Assembly (NCBI GenBank): GCA_013141385.1
Contig: JABFRB010000001.1
Location: 62,001-126,000, forward strand
From: Bacteroidales bacterium
GTDB taxonomy: Bacteria; Bacteroidota; Bacteroidia; Bacteroidales; Tenuifilaceae
Reading direction: 5' to 3'
Length of the DNA stretch: 64,000 nucleotides
Shown here: positions 9,518 to 18,665 of the stretch, piece after piece
How positions within the stretch are numbered: the stretch's first letter is position 1
How the letters are laid out: the number at the start of each line of letters is the position of its first letter
The notes under the pieces: generated by a model
Database searches by the model: none
What the model saw: only the letters and a program-made list of their open reading frames with translations
What the model was told of the DNA's origin: nothing
Translations under genes and position numbers: made by a program

Positions 9518-10207
9518 ATGAAAATATTTGCAATAAGTTTTTTTGATCGGTTAGATGATTTTACATGTAAGTCTCTTTTATCTCAGGTTAGTAACACTAA
9601 AAGAGAAAGACTTTTAAGGTTTTATAATTGGGAAGATTTACAAAGAGGGTTACTCGGTGATTTATTAATTAGAAAGGCACTTATTGAAAAAATAAACCTG
9701 AATAATAACGAAATTTATTTTTCAGTGAATGAATATGGAAAGCCTTATTGTAGTTTTCTTGACGATTTTCATTTTAACGTATCCCACTCCGGGAGTTGGG
9801 TTGTATGTGCCGTAGATAGCAATCCTATTGGTATTGATGTCGAGAAAATTTCACAAATAGACCTTGATATCTCAAAAAATTACTTTTCCAAAAAAGAGCA
9901 TGAAGGCTTATTAAGGAGTAATAATCCCATTGAGTATTTCTTTACCCTTTGGTCATTAAAAGAAAGTTATATCAAATTTATTGGGAAAGGTCTATCACAC
10001 CCTCTTGATAGTTTTTCGATGGTATTTTCAAATAATTCAAAGATTAATATAGAAGTTGATAGTAGAATACTTGAAAACACCTATTTTAAACAATATAATG
10101 TTGATAAAGGCTATAAAATGGCTGTTTGTAGTTCACATCAAGATTTGCCAGAACAACCAGTAATTTATAGCATTAATGATTTGACTGACTTTTTTATTCT
10201 TAAGTGA
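9518..10207 (+). CDS. Sfp-type 4'-phosphopantetheinyl transferase
   Basis: A 229-residue enzyme transferring phosphopantetheine from CoA to carrier proteins. The diagnostic motifs are intact: NVSHSG (87-92), GIDVEKI (105-111) with Asp107 and Glu109 as Mg ligands, and WSLKESYIKFIGKGL (145-159) with Glu149 and Lys153. Its length matches the Sfp/Gsp class rather than AcpS. It is last in the MBL-thioesterase-PPTase operon and is followed by repeats. It is most likely the activating enzyme for the inferred peptide synthetase. Confidence 0.92.
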   Translation: MKIFAISFFDRLDDFTCKSLLSQVSNTKRERLLRFYNWEDLQRGLLGDLLIRKALIEKINLNNNEIYFSVNEYGKPYCSFLDDFHFNVSHSGSWVVCAVDSNPIGIDVEKISQIDLDISKNYFSKKEHEGLLRSNNPIEYFFTLWSLKESYIKFIGKGLSHPLDSFSMVFSNNSKINIEVDSRILENTYFKQYNVDKGYKMAVCSSHQDLPEQPVIYSINDLTDFFILK

Positions 10208-10255
10208 GAATTTTTATTATATGATTGTCCGTAATGATACCTAATGAAGAATAAA

Positions 10256-10367
10256 TAATCCAAATTGTCATTCCTGAGAACCGTTAGCTCATGAGCGAAG
10301 CGAATAATGCAGAAATCTATCTTTTTTAAGAGATTCCGGGACTTTGCCCGGAATGACAATGGATTGT
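10256..10367. repeat. Dispersed hairpin repeat (GTCATTCC family)
   Basis: A 112-bp imperfect inverted repeat. The left end, AATCCAAATTGTCATTCC, pairs with GGAATGACAATGGATT on the right, and inside is the hairpin CCGGGACTTTGCCCGG. It contains a GAGCGAAGCG core resembling that of the TAACGT-ended family but has different ends. The short minus-strand frame inside it (MSFRAKSRN...) is a repeat artefact. Confidence 0.7.
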
Positions 10368-10403
10368 GTTTTTCTAATCTGTCAAAGTAGAACTAATTTA
10401 TTT

Positions 10404-10578
10404 TAACGTGAATTCGATATAAGCATAGCATATTGATTCTCAACATAGAAATAGATTATTGCTTTGTCATGCTGAACGAAGTGAAATCCGAAGGATTCGC
10501 TGAATGCAACCATCTGTTTTATAAATAATTAGATCCTTCGCTTCGCTCAGGATGACATCTTACATCGAACTGACGTTA
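10404..10578. repeat. Dispersed inverted-repeat element, copy 2 (175 bp)
   Basis: Same family as the element at 4515. Ends are TAACGTGAATTCGATATAAG and the inverted CTTACATCGAACTGACGTTA, 17 of 20 paired. It carries an extra ~24-bp segment (ATCCGAAGGATTCGCTGAATGC) between the two interior hairpin arms, which copy 4 also has. It lies between the convergent PPTase and ECF sigma genes. Confidence 0.85.
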
Positions 10579-10603
10579 TTTTAAATAGGTATATATACCC
10601 CAT

Positions 10604-10640
10604 AAAAAAAGAAACCATCCATAAAAGGACGGCCTCTCAA
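10604..10640 (-). terminator. Rho-independent terminator for the ECF sigma gene
   Basis: Read on the minus strand, a stem GGCCGTCC / GGATGGTT (with G-T pairs) around TTTTAT is followed by TTTCTTTTTTT. It lies about 40 bases after the sigma-factor stop codon. Confidence 0.6.
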
Positions 10641-10677
10641 CCCAAAACCTAAACCAAAACCAAAACTTAACAGTTAT

Positions 10678-11175
10678 CTATTCATACCCATTAAGTGCAT
10701 TCATAAGTTTTTGTCTCGAAAAAAATATCCTACTTTTTACCGTTCCAATTTTTAGATTAAGATTTTCTGCAATCTCCTTGTATTTATACCCCGAAGTATG
10801 CATTTGGAATGGTATCCGAAAATCATCATCCAAATCCTCAATTTTTCTGTTTATCTCATTATGCGAATACTGTGATTCAGGGCCATTATTTTCCGATCTG
10901 CTATTCATCAGAAATTGATTGTCGCTTGAATCAAAAGTTGTATTTTGCTTAATGGTTTTTCTATAATTATTAATGAAAGTATTCTTCATTATAGTGAAAG
11001 TCCATGCTTTCATGTTAGTATCGTCCTCAAACTTATCGCGATAGGTGAGAGCTTTTAGGTAAGTTTCCTGTAATAGATCCCTAGCATCTTCAATATTTGA
11101 AGTTAGACTATAAGCGAATCGCTCAAGATTAGATTCGAGAACGATTAGTGCGGTATTAAATTCTGCTTGTGACAT
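10678..11175 (-). CDS. ECF-type RNA polymerase sigma factor
   Basis: A 165-residue sigma-70 family protein with only regions 2 and 4. Region 2 is DARDLLQETYLKA (residues 25-37) followed by WTFTIMKNTFINNYRK (58-73). Region 4 is a helix-turn-helix, YKEIAENLNLKIGTVKSRIFFSRQKL (from about 130). No anti-sigma gene is next to it. It lies next to the CarH-like regulator on the same strand, 520 bases downstream. In other Bacteroidota a MerR-type light regulator and an ECF factor accompany carotenoid genes, so a shared light or stress response is possible, but no carotenoid genes are in view. Confidence 0.9.
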   Translation of the reverse strand: MSQAEFNTALIVLESNLERFAYSLTSNIEDARDLLQETYLKALTYRDKFEDDTNMKAWTFTIMKNTFINNYRKTIKQNTTFDSSDNQFLMNSRSENNGPESQYSHNEINRKIEDLDDDFRIPFQMHTSGYKYKEIAENLNLKIGTVKSRIFFSRQKLMNALNGYE

Positions 11176-11226
11176 GATTATATGTTTTAATTATTATTTA
11201 GACTAAATCAATATAAAATGTTTAAG

Positions 11227-11258
11227 CAAATTTAAAATGCATTTGAACGCAATCCAAA
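11227..11258 (-). promoter_or_regulatory. Bacteroidota-type promoter of the ECF sigma gene
   Basis: On the minus strand there is a TTTG (-33) at 11258-11255, 20 bases, then TAAATTTG (11234-11227), matching the TTTG-N19-21-TAnnTTTG consensus. It lies 51 bases before the start codon. Confidence 0.55.
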
Positions 11259-11422
11259 TAAGCATCGGTGATTTGCATCATTTCTTAAAATCATTCTAAA
11301 TAATAATTTACCATATAGCCAGATAATACAGAACGTTTGGAGGTTTTGTATAAATTAAATCTAAATAAATTCTAAATAAGTTTTTGTTTTTAATGTTAAG
11401 ATAATCAACAGGATACTTATTT

Positions 11423-11700
11423 TAACTTGAATTTGATATAATAAAAAGGATTATGAAGGTTGATTAATGTATGCAAATAATTGATCTAAATACAATTACA
11501 TTATTGTAAGGTCGATTTTGTCGAACTATCAATTCCAATCAAGGTTAAACTATTGAGTAAGATTTTTTTCTTTAGTTAACCTAATTTTTAGTAGAAAACC
11601 GTAATAAATGAAATTTTGATTGTTTAACCCTATTAAGGTTATTTGAGAATCAAATATTTAATAAGAAACAATCAGATGTTCTTGCATTGAACTCACGTTA
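11423..11700. repeat. Possible degenerate copy of the TAACGT-ended repeat family
   Basis: The left end TAACTTGAATTTGATATAAT and right end CATTGAACTCACGTTA resemble the ~20-bp inverted ends of the 4515 family, but the usual interior (TGTCATGCTGAAC...) is missing. The right end supplies the stop codon of the CarH-like gene. Otherwise this AT-rich stretch between the two regulators shows no gene. Confidence 0.35.
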
Positions 11701-12588
11701 TTTTAACTTGAGCGTTTTAGTTATTTCACTGAATGTTTCAAAATCGGAGATAATATGGACTTCCTTTGGAATGTTGGTTCTGTCCTGGTTTGCTTTACTT
11801 CCTGTAACAAATAATTGGCAATTTGGTGATTCCTTTTGAAGATTTTTATAAAAATCTTGAAGATTAATATTTGACAGATTTGTACTCATTGATGTGAAAA
11901 CTGCTTTGGGTTTAATTTTTTTTGCAGTTTGAATAACCGAGTCAACAGGCGTTGATTGGCCTAAATACATAGTTTTAAATCCCAATTTTTTTCCAACATA
12001 TGCATAGAAAAGAAGTCCAATTTCATGGAATTCGCTTTCGGGAAGGAAATAAAGAAAAAGAGGTGCTTTACTTTTGGATTCTTTAAGCAACTCTGAATGT
12101 ACAATAATAGTATTTTTAATAATATTTGTAACAAAGTGTTCCTGGGCAGAATTTATTGTTCTGGTTTGCCAAAGTATTCCAATTCTGTATAAAAATGGGA
12201 TAGCTATTTCTTCAAATGTTTTTTCTAAGCCACGCTCATCTATATGCTTATCCAAATAATCTTTAAAATTAGATTGATTGAATGATAGCATGGATAGGAT
12301 TAACGGTTCTATATTATTCTTTTCAGAAGATTCGGTTTGTGTTGATAGTTGAAGTATTAGCTCCGAGAGTTCTTCTGAAGATCTGCGCGCTATTTTACTA
12401 ATTTTGTATCCGTTTCTATTCAGTAGGGTGATATTAAGGATGAGTTGTACATCCAAGTCATTATATCTCCTAATGTTAGTATTAGTTCTTTTGGGCGAAA
12501 AAAGTCCAAATCTCTTTTCCCACATACGTATTGTATGTGCTTTAATCCCAGAGACTAACTCGAGTTGTTTGATTGAGTAACTTCCCAT
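11698..12588 (-). CDS. CarH-like MerR regulator with B12-binding photoreceptor domain
   Basis: A 296-residue protein from ATG 12588 (a TTG at 12612 is a weaker start). It has an N-terminal MerR helix-turn-helix (YSIKQLELVSGIKAHTIRMW), a helical-bundle B12 domain and a C-terminal cobalamin-binding Rossmann domain. Residues known from Thermus CarH are present: W140 and E150-H151 with the same W-x9-EH spacing, and the lower ligand His188 in the E-x-H-x-x-G motif (186-191). CarH binds adenosylcobalamin as a DNA-bound tetramer in the dark and releases DNA when light breaks the Co-C bond. This copy therefore looks competent as a light sensor. Likely targets are its own promoter and the neighbouring ECF gene (inferred). 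Confidence 0.88.
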   Translation of the reverse strand: MGSYSIKQLELVSGIKAHTIRMWEKRFGLFSPKRTNTNIRRYNDLDVQLILNITLLNRNGYKISKIARRSSEELSELILQLSTQTESSEKNNIEPLILSMLSFNQSNFKDYLDKHIDERGLEKTFEEIAIPFLYRIGILWQTRTINSAQEHFVTNIIKNTIIVHSELLKESKSKAPLFLYFLPESEFHEIGLLFYAYVGKKLGFKTMYLGQSTPVDSVIQTAKKIKPKAVFTSMSTNLSNINLQDFYKNLQKESPNCQLFVTGSKANQDRTNIPKEVHIISDFETFSEITKTLKLK

Positions 12589-12737
12589 CTTTCTGTTTTT
12601 TATTATTAACAAGAATTAACCAACAATTGTTCAATACTATAACAACATCATATAAATATCCTCTTTTGACTACTTTTTTTAACAGAGGTTTATTTCCTGC
12701 AATAATAATGCAGGATATTTAATAAAAAAAATATTTT

Positions 12738-13382
12738 TCATTCTTTTATTTTTTGAATTAACATTAAACCATCGCGCATAGGAAGTAAAACATTCTTTAC
12801 ACGATTGTCCGCCTGAATTAATTGATTGAATTTCAGGATAGAATCTGTATGAATATCATTTGAATCGGGGTTAATAACTTTACCGTTCCATAAAACATTA
12901 TCGGCTATGATATAGCCTCCAATAGCTACCTTTGGAAAAACTGTTTTATAATATTCAGGGTATTCTCGCTTATCCCCATCAATAAAAACTAGTTCATATT
13001 TTTTATTTAGTTTAGGAATGATAGTAAGGGCATTACCCAGATGAAGATTAATATACTGATTTACGCCGGCAAGATTAGTGAATTTATTTATGACCTCTTC
13101 AAGCTCATCGTTTGCTTCAATAGTGTCAATTTGACCATTAGGCATTACACCTCGTGCCATACAAATTGCTGAATATCCAGTAAATGTGCCAATTTCAAGT
13201 ATGTTCTGAGGTTTTAACATCTGGCAAATCATCTGTAAGAATAAACCTTGCTGATGACCGCTTAACATCCTAGGATTATAGGTTGTAAGATTTGTAAAGC
13301 GAACCAATTCCGCTAAAACATCGTCCTCGGGGGTTGAATGCTGCGAAAGGTAAAGTTCAAAATCATTATCAATCTTACACAT
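12738..13382 (-). CDS. SAM-dependent O-methyltransferase (COMT/PF01596 type)
   Basis: A 214-residue class I methyltransferase. The SAM motif ILEIGTFTGYSA is at 61-72. The divalent-metal ligands of the catechol-type family are visible: Asp135 in FIDGDKREY and Asp161-Asn162 in IADNVLW. The acceptor is unknown; such enzymes methylate catechols or caffeoyl-type phenols. It begins 3 bases after the M16 peptidase stop, so the two form an operon, a pairing that gives no obvious pathway. Confidence 0.9.
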   Translation of the reverse strand: MCKIDNDFELYLSQHSTPEDDVLAELVRFTNLTTYNPRMLSGHQQGLFLQMICQMLKPQNILEIGTFTGYSAICMARGVMPNGQIDTIEANDELEEVINKFTNLAGVNQYINLHLGNALTIIPKLNKKYELVFIDGDKREYPEYYKTVFPKVAIGGYIIADNVLWNGKVINPDSNDIHTDSILKFNQLIQADNRVKNVLLPMRDGLMLIQKIKE

Positions 13383-13385
13383 AAT

Positions 13386-14606
13386 CTACCTATATATTAG
13401 GGTTGATAATTTACTAGGGTGAAGTACCTCATTGGCAATTTCCATTAAATCTGATGATGAAAGAGCTTCAATCTGCGAATATATTATTTCCAAATTATCG
13501 GCAGTGTTATAAACCATGTAGCTTTTAGCAACGGATAGCATTAAATTTTCATTACTATCCGATGCAATAGCAAGTTGTCCCATTAGTTGACGCTTTGCTT
13601 TATAAAGTTGTAAAACACCTAGTCGTTGCGTCATAATTTTATCCAATTCTTTGTTGACCAATGATATCGATTTTTCGAGATTATCCTTATCCGTTCCAAA
13701 GTAAATACAGAATAAACCGGTATCGGAGTATGGGTTATACATCGATTCAACATTGTAAGCATAGCCATGTTTTTCGCGTAGAGCAAGATTTAATCGAGAA
13801 TTCAATCCAGGACCACCGAGAATATTATTTAGCAGGTGCATGCCAATTCGTTTCGGATTTTGAAGGTCGTATGCAACATTGCCAATAATGCAGTGGGATT
13901 GGAATGTGGATTTTTTGACAGTTTTTGTTTGAGGAATATAATTTTCGAACCTTACTCGTTGAATTTTACGTTTATTTGGAGCAACCCAGCCTAAATGCCT
14001 TTCGGCTAATTTTTGCACTCGATTAAATGATATATTTCCGATAGAACAGAATACAATTTGGTCGGTATTGTAATTCCTATCAATAAATTTTTGAATATCA
14101 GCTCTAGAGAATCGCTTAATATCCTTTTTTAAACCGAGAATGTTTAACCCGAAAGGGTGTCCATCGTAAATGAGCTCCTCAAAGTCATCGAAAATTAGCT
14201 CAGATGGGTTGTCTTTATATGAATTAATCTCATCAAGTACAATTTCTTTCTCCTTCTTTATCTCTTTTTCGGGGAAGGTGGAGCGAAATGTAATATCGGC
14301 AATTAGCTCAACCGCTCGGTCGAAATCATCATTCAGGAATGTTGCATGAATTACGGTTTCCTCCTTGGTTGTGTAAGCGTTAAGTTCACCGCCAACATCC
14401 TCAAGTCGGCTCATAATATGGTAAGCTTTTCGCTTCTTTGTTCCCTTAAAAATTACATGTTCAATAAAATGAGCTATACCAAACTCATTTTTCAGTTCAT
14501 CACGAGTACCTGCGTTAACCATAATGGAGCAATGGGCAACTGGAGAGTTGCTGTATTTATGAATTACCCGAATTCCATTCTGAAGGGTATAAACGTCAAA
14601 CTCCAT
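13386..14606 (-). CDS. M16 family zinc metallopeptidase
   Basis: A 406-residue single-unit insulinase/processing-peptidase-like protein. The inverted zinc motif HFIEH (His46, Glu49, His50) and downstream Glu126 in EIVLDEI are intact. The C-terminal M16 domain follows (AYNVESMYNPYSDTGLF). At about 400 residues it is of the PqqL/YmxG-like short type that works as a dimer. No signal peptide is seen, so it is probably cytoplasmic. It is first gene of a two-gene unit with the O-methyltransferase. Confidence 0.92.
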   Translation of the reverse strand: MEFDVYTLQNGIRVIHKYSNSPVAHCSIMVNAGTRDELKNEFGIAHFIEHVIFKGTKKRKAYHIMSRLEDVGGELNAYTTKEETVIHATFLNDDFDRAVELIADITFRSTFPEKEIKKEKEIVLDEINSYKDNPSELIFDDFEELIYDGHPFGLNILGLKKDIKRFSRADIQKFIDRNYNTDQIVFCSIGNISFNRVQKLAERHLGWVAPNKRKIQRVRFENYIPQTKTVKKSTFQSHCIIGNVAYDLQNPKRIGMHLLNNILGGPGLNSRLNLALREKHGYAYNVESMYNPYSDTGLFCIYFGTDKDNLEKSISLVNKELDKIMTQRLGVLQLYKAKRQLMGQLAIASDSNENLMLSVAKSYMVYNTADNLEIIYSQIEALSSSDLMEIANEVLHPSKLSTLIYR

Positions 14607-14793
14607 TAATATTCAATTTGAGAGCGCAAACCTAATTGAAAAGAAGGGAAAGTACAAGGGTTTTGGTCAAATAGAAGCAGGTTTGATATTAAGTTACGAG
14701 GGTGGGTTGCATTATTTTTGTTTTATAATATCCTGATAACTAGAAACGAAATAAATAAGTTGCAAAAAAATGACTCAGTAAGCTGTATTTTTT

Positions 14794-14823
14794 TTTGTGG
14801 TAAACAAAAAACGTATATATTTG
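14794..14823 (+). promoter_or_regulatory. Promoter of tRNA-Phe
   Basis: TTTG at 14794-14797 and TATATTTG at 14816-14823, 18 bases apart, match the Bacteroidota -33/-7 elements. The predicted start of transcription is about 8 bases upstream of the mature tRNA. Confidence 0.65.
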
Positions 14824-14839
14824 CACCGCATTTATCAAT

Positions 14840-14912
14840 GGTGCCATAGCTCAGTTGGTAGAGCAAAGGACTGAAAATCCTTGTGTCCCCGGTTCGATTC
14901 CTGGTGGCACCA
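14840..14912 (+). tRNA. tRNA-Phe (GAA)
   Basis: A 73-base cloverleaf. The acceptor arms GGTGCCA and TGGCACC pair fully, the D arm is AGCTCAGTTGGTAGAGC, the anticodon stem is AAGGA/TCCTT with loop CTGAAAA giving anticodon GAA (14873-14875), and the T arm is CCCCGGTTCGATTCCTGG. CCA is not encoded. A strong terminator follows at once, so this is a single-gene transcript. Confidence 0.95.
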
Positions 14913-14915
14913 CCC

Positions 14916-14951
14916 CAAAACCCACCTAAACAGGTGGGTTTTGTTTTTTTT
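14916..14951 (+). terminator. Rho-independent terminator of tRNA-Phe
   Basis: Perfect 12-bp stem CAAAACCCACCT / AGGTGGGTTTTG with loop AAAC, then eight T. It starts 3 bases after the tRNA. Confidence 0.9.
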
Positions 14952-15355
14952 ATGATTTAGCTACAATCTCCTATGGTTGTTATTAAGGTCTATCATATAG
15001 ATAGGTATTTAGTATATTAGATATTCCATAAATTCAGCAGGTTAATAAATTCTTTTTTCACATTCTTGAGAATATATTTGATTGCAATAAGTATTTGTAT
15101 TAAATTACAACGTATTTGTTTAACAATTTTTTGAAGCGCCTTTCTTTGATTATCCCTACTTTCACGCATATTAAGCCTTTTGTCTTTGATTAATTTTTTG
15201 CTCGGTAAATAATATTGATAGAAATACTAAACGGTTAAGCAAGGTTATTATACCTTATTATCACAAAGAGCCTAAATTCTTAATCGCTATAAGCACAATT
15301 TATGGACGAAAAGAGTAAAAACTCATCCCGGTAAGGGTTAAATAACCTGTATAGC
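14952..15355. other. Gene-free leader before the first sensor kinase
   Basis: AT-rich, with no ORF of note. A TATATTTG at 15073-15080 could be a -7 element, but its -33 partner is poor. A short hairpin GGTTAAATAACC (15337-15348) sits just before the start codon. Confidence 0.35.
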
Positions 15356-18175
15356 ATGAAAAAGATTAACAATTCAGGTTCAAAGCAACTTCGCAAAAGA
15401 GCAGTGGAGCAGCTAAAAGGCAAATCTTCCAAAATAATACTACCATCCTCAGAAGCCGATGTGCTAAAACTTATTCATGAGTTTGAGGTGCATCAGATTG
15501 AGCTGGAGATACAGAACGACGAGCTGGCTCTTGCAAAAAATGTGGCTGAAATTGCTACAAGTAAATATTTAGAATTGTATGATTTTGCCCCAACAGGTTA
15601 TTTCACCCTTTCCAAAGATGGGAAAATCATTGACCTAAACCTTAGCGGCGCTGACATGCTGAAAAAGGTACGCTCGCAGCTAATTAATAACCAGTTTGGC
15701 TTATTTGTTTCAACTGATACAAAAGCAAACTTCAACCTTTTCCTGAATAGAGTATTCAGTAGTAAAGTAAAAGAGAACTGTGAGGTAAAAATTATCGCAA
15801 ATTGCGATATATCAACCTATGTTTTGCTTACTGGTGTTACTACTAAAAAGGGTGAGCATTGCCTTTTAACCGCCGTTGATATTACCGAACGTAAGCAGGT
15901 AGAGATAGAGCTGATTGAGAGTAAACAAACCCTCTCCACTATTTATGATACCATTAGCGATGCAATTTTTCATTTGGTGGTAGAGGATAAAGGTGTGTAC
16001 CGATTTACTTCGATAAATCAATCGTTCTGCAAATTTACAATGTTGAATCAGGAGCAGGTTATTGGAAAATTAGTAAACGAGGTAATTCCTGAATCTGCAT
16101 TGAAGGGAATACTAGAATTATTCGACAAGGCTTATGTGGAAAAGAGAATTGTGATTTGGGAGGAGATATTCTATTACCCGGAAGGACAAAAAATTGGTAT
16201 AGTAAGCGTTACCCCTGTTTTCAATGAAAATGGTCGTTGCATTAATTTGGTTGGCTCAGTACATGATATCACCCAACGTAAGGTTACTGAAGATAAACTA
16301 CAGGAGAGTGAAAGATTTTTAAGGGAAACACAGATTATTGCAAAACTTGGAACATACTCTTTGGATATAATCACGGGTAGATGGGAGAGTTCAGAGATTC
16401 TTGATACTATTTTTGGGATTGATTCCAATTTTGACAGATCTGTTGAGGGGTGGACATCAATTATACATCCTGAGTGGCAAGAAATTGTGAGGAATTACTT
16501 GCTTTATGAGGTGGTAGGCAAAAAATCCAACTTTGATAAGGAGTACAAAATTATTCGGCAGAATGATAAGGCAGAATGCTGGGTTCATGGAGTAGGAGGT
16601 CTTAAATATGACGATAATAATCGACCAATTGCTATGTTTGGAACAATACGCGACATTACTCAGCGTAAGCTAGGACAGGAGGCAATACGTGAAAGTCAGA
16701 GTCTCTATCACGATCTGGTTGAAACATCACAAGATCTGATATGGCAATGCGATAAAGAGGGTCGATACACCTACCTTAATCCAGCTTGGGAGCAAACATT
16801 TGGGTATAAGGTAGAAGAAATGCTTGGTAAAAAGTTTACCGATTTTCAAACCCCGGAAAGAGCCGCTATCGATTCAAATGAGTTTTCGAGATTGTTGCAA
16901 GGGAATATGGTGAAAGGCTTTGAAACTATTCACATAGGCAAGACAGGTAACGAGATTCACATTGTTTTTAATGCAAAGTATGTGACTGATTCAAATAATA
17001 AAATAATTGGTGTACGAGGTTCAGCTTACGATATTACCAAACAAAAACAAATTGAAGAGTATTTAAGGGAAAGCGAAGAAAAATACAGACTTTTAGTTAC
17101 CAATATCAGGGATGTGATTTACAGCATAGATGTTGTAACAAAAGAGTTTAACTATTTAAGCCCTGCCTTCGAAAAGATTACAGGCTATTCAATGGAGGAT
17201 ATCCAGAAAATGGGAGGAAGAACATCTTTCTTACGAAAAGTTATTACAAAAACAAAGATTTTTGAATGGGATAATTACAAGATAAAATTAAAGGAGGATC
17301 AATTAGAAGGTGATTATATTCAGGAAGAATGGTGGTTGTGTAAAGATGGCTCATACAAATGTTTACGCGATCAATGGATTCCAATTTTTGAAAATGGAAA
17401 ATTGATTTCCACCTACGGTGTACTTGCTGATTTTACAATGAGGAGGCTTGCCGAAGAGAAATTGAAAGTAAACGAATCTATTCTTAAAAAAAATAATGCT
17501 GATAAAGACCTTTTTATATCTATCCTTGCTCACGATTTAAAAAATCCATTCAATTCAATGCTAGGGTTTTTAGATCTATTAATCGAAAATTATCGCGATT
17601 ATGATGCTGAAAAAATCGAAACCCAGTTAGATATTATTAACTCATCCGCAAAACGAATATTTAATTTACTAGAATCGATTCTAATGTGGGCTAGATCGCA
17701 ATCGGGCAAAATACCCTACCACCCTCAAAATGTATGTTTTACTGCTATTTGTAATGAGGTTTTATCGGATTTAAAGGTTTCGGTTGATGTAAAAAATCTT
17801 ACAGTCAATTCTTTAGCTAAAGATGAATTAATTGTTTTGGCGGATATTGATATGCTAAAAACTGTTCTGCGAAACTTAATTTCTAACGCAATTAAATTCT
17901 CATACCCCGGTGGAAAAATTGATATTTTTGCAGAACAAGCAAATTCAAAGCTAATAGTTTCAGTTTTCGACAATGGGATTGGTATAGCACCAGAAAGATT
18001 AGATACCCTATTTGACATTTCAAAAGTACAATCAACAAAAGGAACCTCAAATGAGTATGGAACAGGATTAGGCCTATTACTTTGCAAAGAATTTATAGAA
18101 AAACATGGTGGAATAATTTGGGTGGAAAGCGAAATGGGTAAATATTCAAAATTCAATTTTAGTATTCCATTATAA
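15356..18175 (+). CDS. Soluble multi-PAS sensor histidine kinase
   Basis: A 939-residue protein without membrane segments. It has an N-terminal coiled coil, five PAS domains (about 65-180, 190-310, 317-440, 446-565, 571-700), HisKA with His726 in ILAHDLKNPF, and HATPase_c with NLISNAIKF (N box), DNGIGI and GTGLGL (G boxes). It is therefore a cytoplasmic kinase sensing small ligands or redox through PAS domains; cofactors cannot be read off. It lacks a receiver domain, so it must phosphorylate a partner. Its catalytic core closely resembles those at 21583 and 37853 (ILAHDLK-PFN, LLWAR-QSGKIP), pointing to duplication. It is directly followed by a dispersed repeat. Confidence 0.93.
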   Translation: MKKINNSGSKQLRKRAVEQLKGKSSKIILPSSEADVLKLIHEFEVHQIELEIQNDELALAKNVAEIATSKYLELYDFAPTGYFTLSKDGKIIDLNLSGADMLKKVRSQLINNQFGLFVSTDTKANFNLFLNRVFSSKVKENCEVKIIANCDISTYVLLTGVTTKKGEHCLLTAVDITERKQVEIELIESKQTLSTIYDTISDAIFHLVVEDKGVYRFTSINQSFCKFTMLNQEQVIGKLVNEVIPESALKGILELFDKAYVEKRIVIWEEIFYYPEGQKIGIVSVTPVFNENGRCINLVGSVHDITQRKVTEDKLQESERFLRETQIIAKLGTYSLDIITGRWESSEILDTIFGIDSNFDRSVEGWTSIIHPEWQEIVRNYLLYEVVGKKSNFDKEYKIIRQNDKAECWVHGVGGLKYDDNNRPIAMFGTIRDITQRKLGQEAIRESQSLYHDLVETSQDLIWQCDKEGRYTYLNPAWEQTFGYKVEEMLGKKFTDFQTPERAAIDSNEFSRLLQGNMVKGFETIHIGKTGNEIHIVFNAKYVTDSNNKIIGVRGSAYDITKQKQIEEYLRESEEKYRLLVTNIRDVIYSIDVVTKEFNYLSPAFEKITGYSMEDIQKMGGRTSFLRKVITKTKIFEWDNYKIKLKEDQLEGDYIQEEWWLCKDGSYKCLRDQWIPIFENGKLISTYGVLADFTMRRLAEEKLKVNESILKKNNADKDLFISILAHDLKNPFNSMLGFLDLLIENYRDYDAEKIETQLDIINSSAKRIFNLLESILMWARSQSGKIPYHPQNVCFTAICNEVLSDLKVSVDVKNLTVNSLAKDELIVLADIDMLKTVLRNLISNAIKFSYPGGKIDIFAEQANSKLIVSVFDNGIGIAPERLDTLFDISKVQSTKGTSNEYGTGLGLLLCKEFIEKHGGIIWVESEMGKYSKFNFSIPL

Positions 18176-18177
18176 AT

Positions 18178-18328
18178 TAATGCGAGCTCGATGTAAGCAT
18201 AACATATTGATCCTAAGTATAGTGTTAGATTGTTGCTTTGTCATGCTGAACGAAGTGAAGCATCTAGTCTTTAGATAATTAGATCCTTCGTTTCGCTCGG
18301 GATGACACCTTACATCGAACTGACGTTA
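18178..18328. repeat. Dispersed inverted-repeat element, copy 3 (151 bp)
   Basis: Ends TAATGCGAGCTCGATGTAAG and the inverted CTTACATCGAACTGACGTTA. Begins 2 bases after the kinase stop codon. The interior has the shared TTGCTTTGTCATGCTGAAC and GATCCTTCG.TTCGCTCGGG blocks and the TGACA arm. Confidence 0.85.
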
Positions 18329-18665
18329 AATTAAGTAGTCAAAAATAATAAAGTTTAGGTCTATAATTTTGCTGCCGCATCTAGTTTAGTTGGCATACAA
18401 ATTACGATTTGAAAAATATATATAAACCCAACAAATAAATATTTAGCTGACTAAATAAATTTTATTTAAACGTTGATGATAAGATACTTAGAAAGGAAAA
18501 TGAAAAACCCAGAGTAAAACGCTACTTATTTTTTTACTGGATCAAGAAAGGAATTTTAAGTCTGTTTCCATCTTGTGTCCCGCAGAGTACTTTACTCATT
18601 TTACTCCATGTATAATGTTTTAGTGTTACAAAACGCTAACAGCTTTTTAACCTTTATCCTTTTTG
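18329..18665. other. Gene-free stretch
   Basis: AT-rich non-coding DNA between repeat copy 3 and the 3' end of the XRE gene. I see no ORF, hairpin or promoter that I can support. Confidence 0.4.

Noticed and set aside
10165-10359. Minus-strand 64-codon frame starting MSFRAKSRN
   Set aside because: Falls inside the GTCATTCC hairpin repeat and the 3' end of the PPTase gene; this sequence recurs as a repeat artefact in many genomes.
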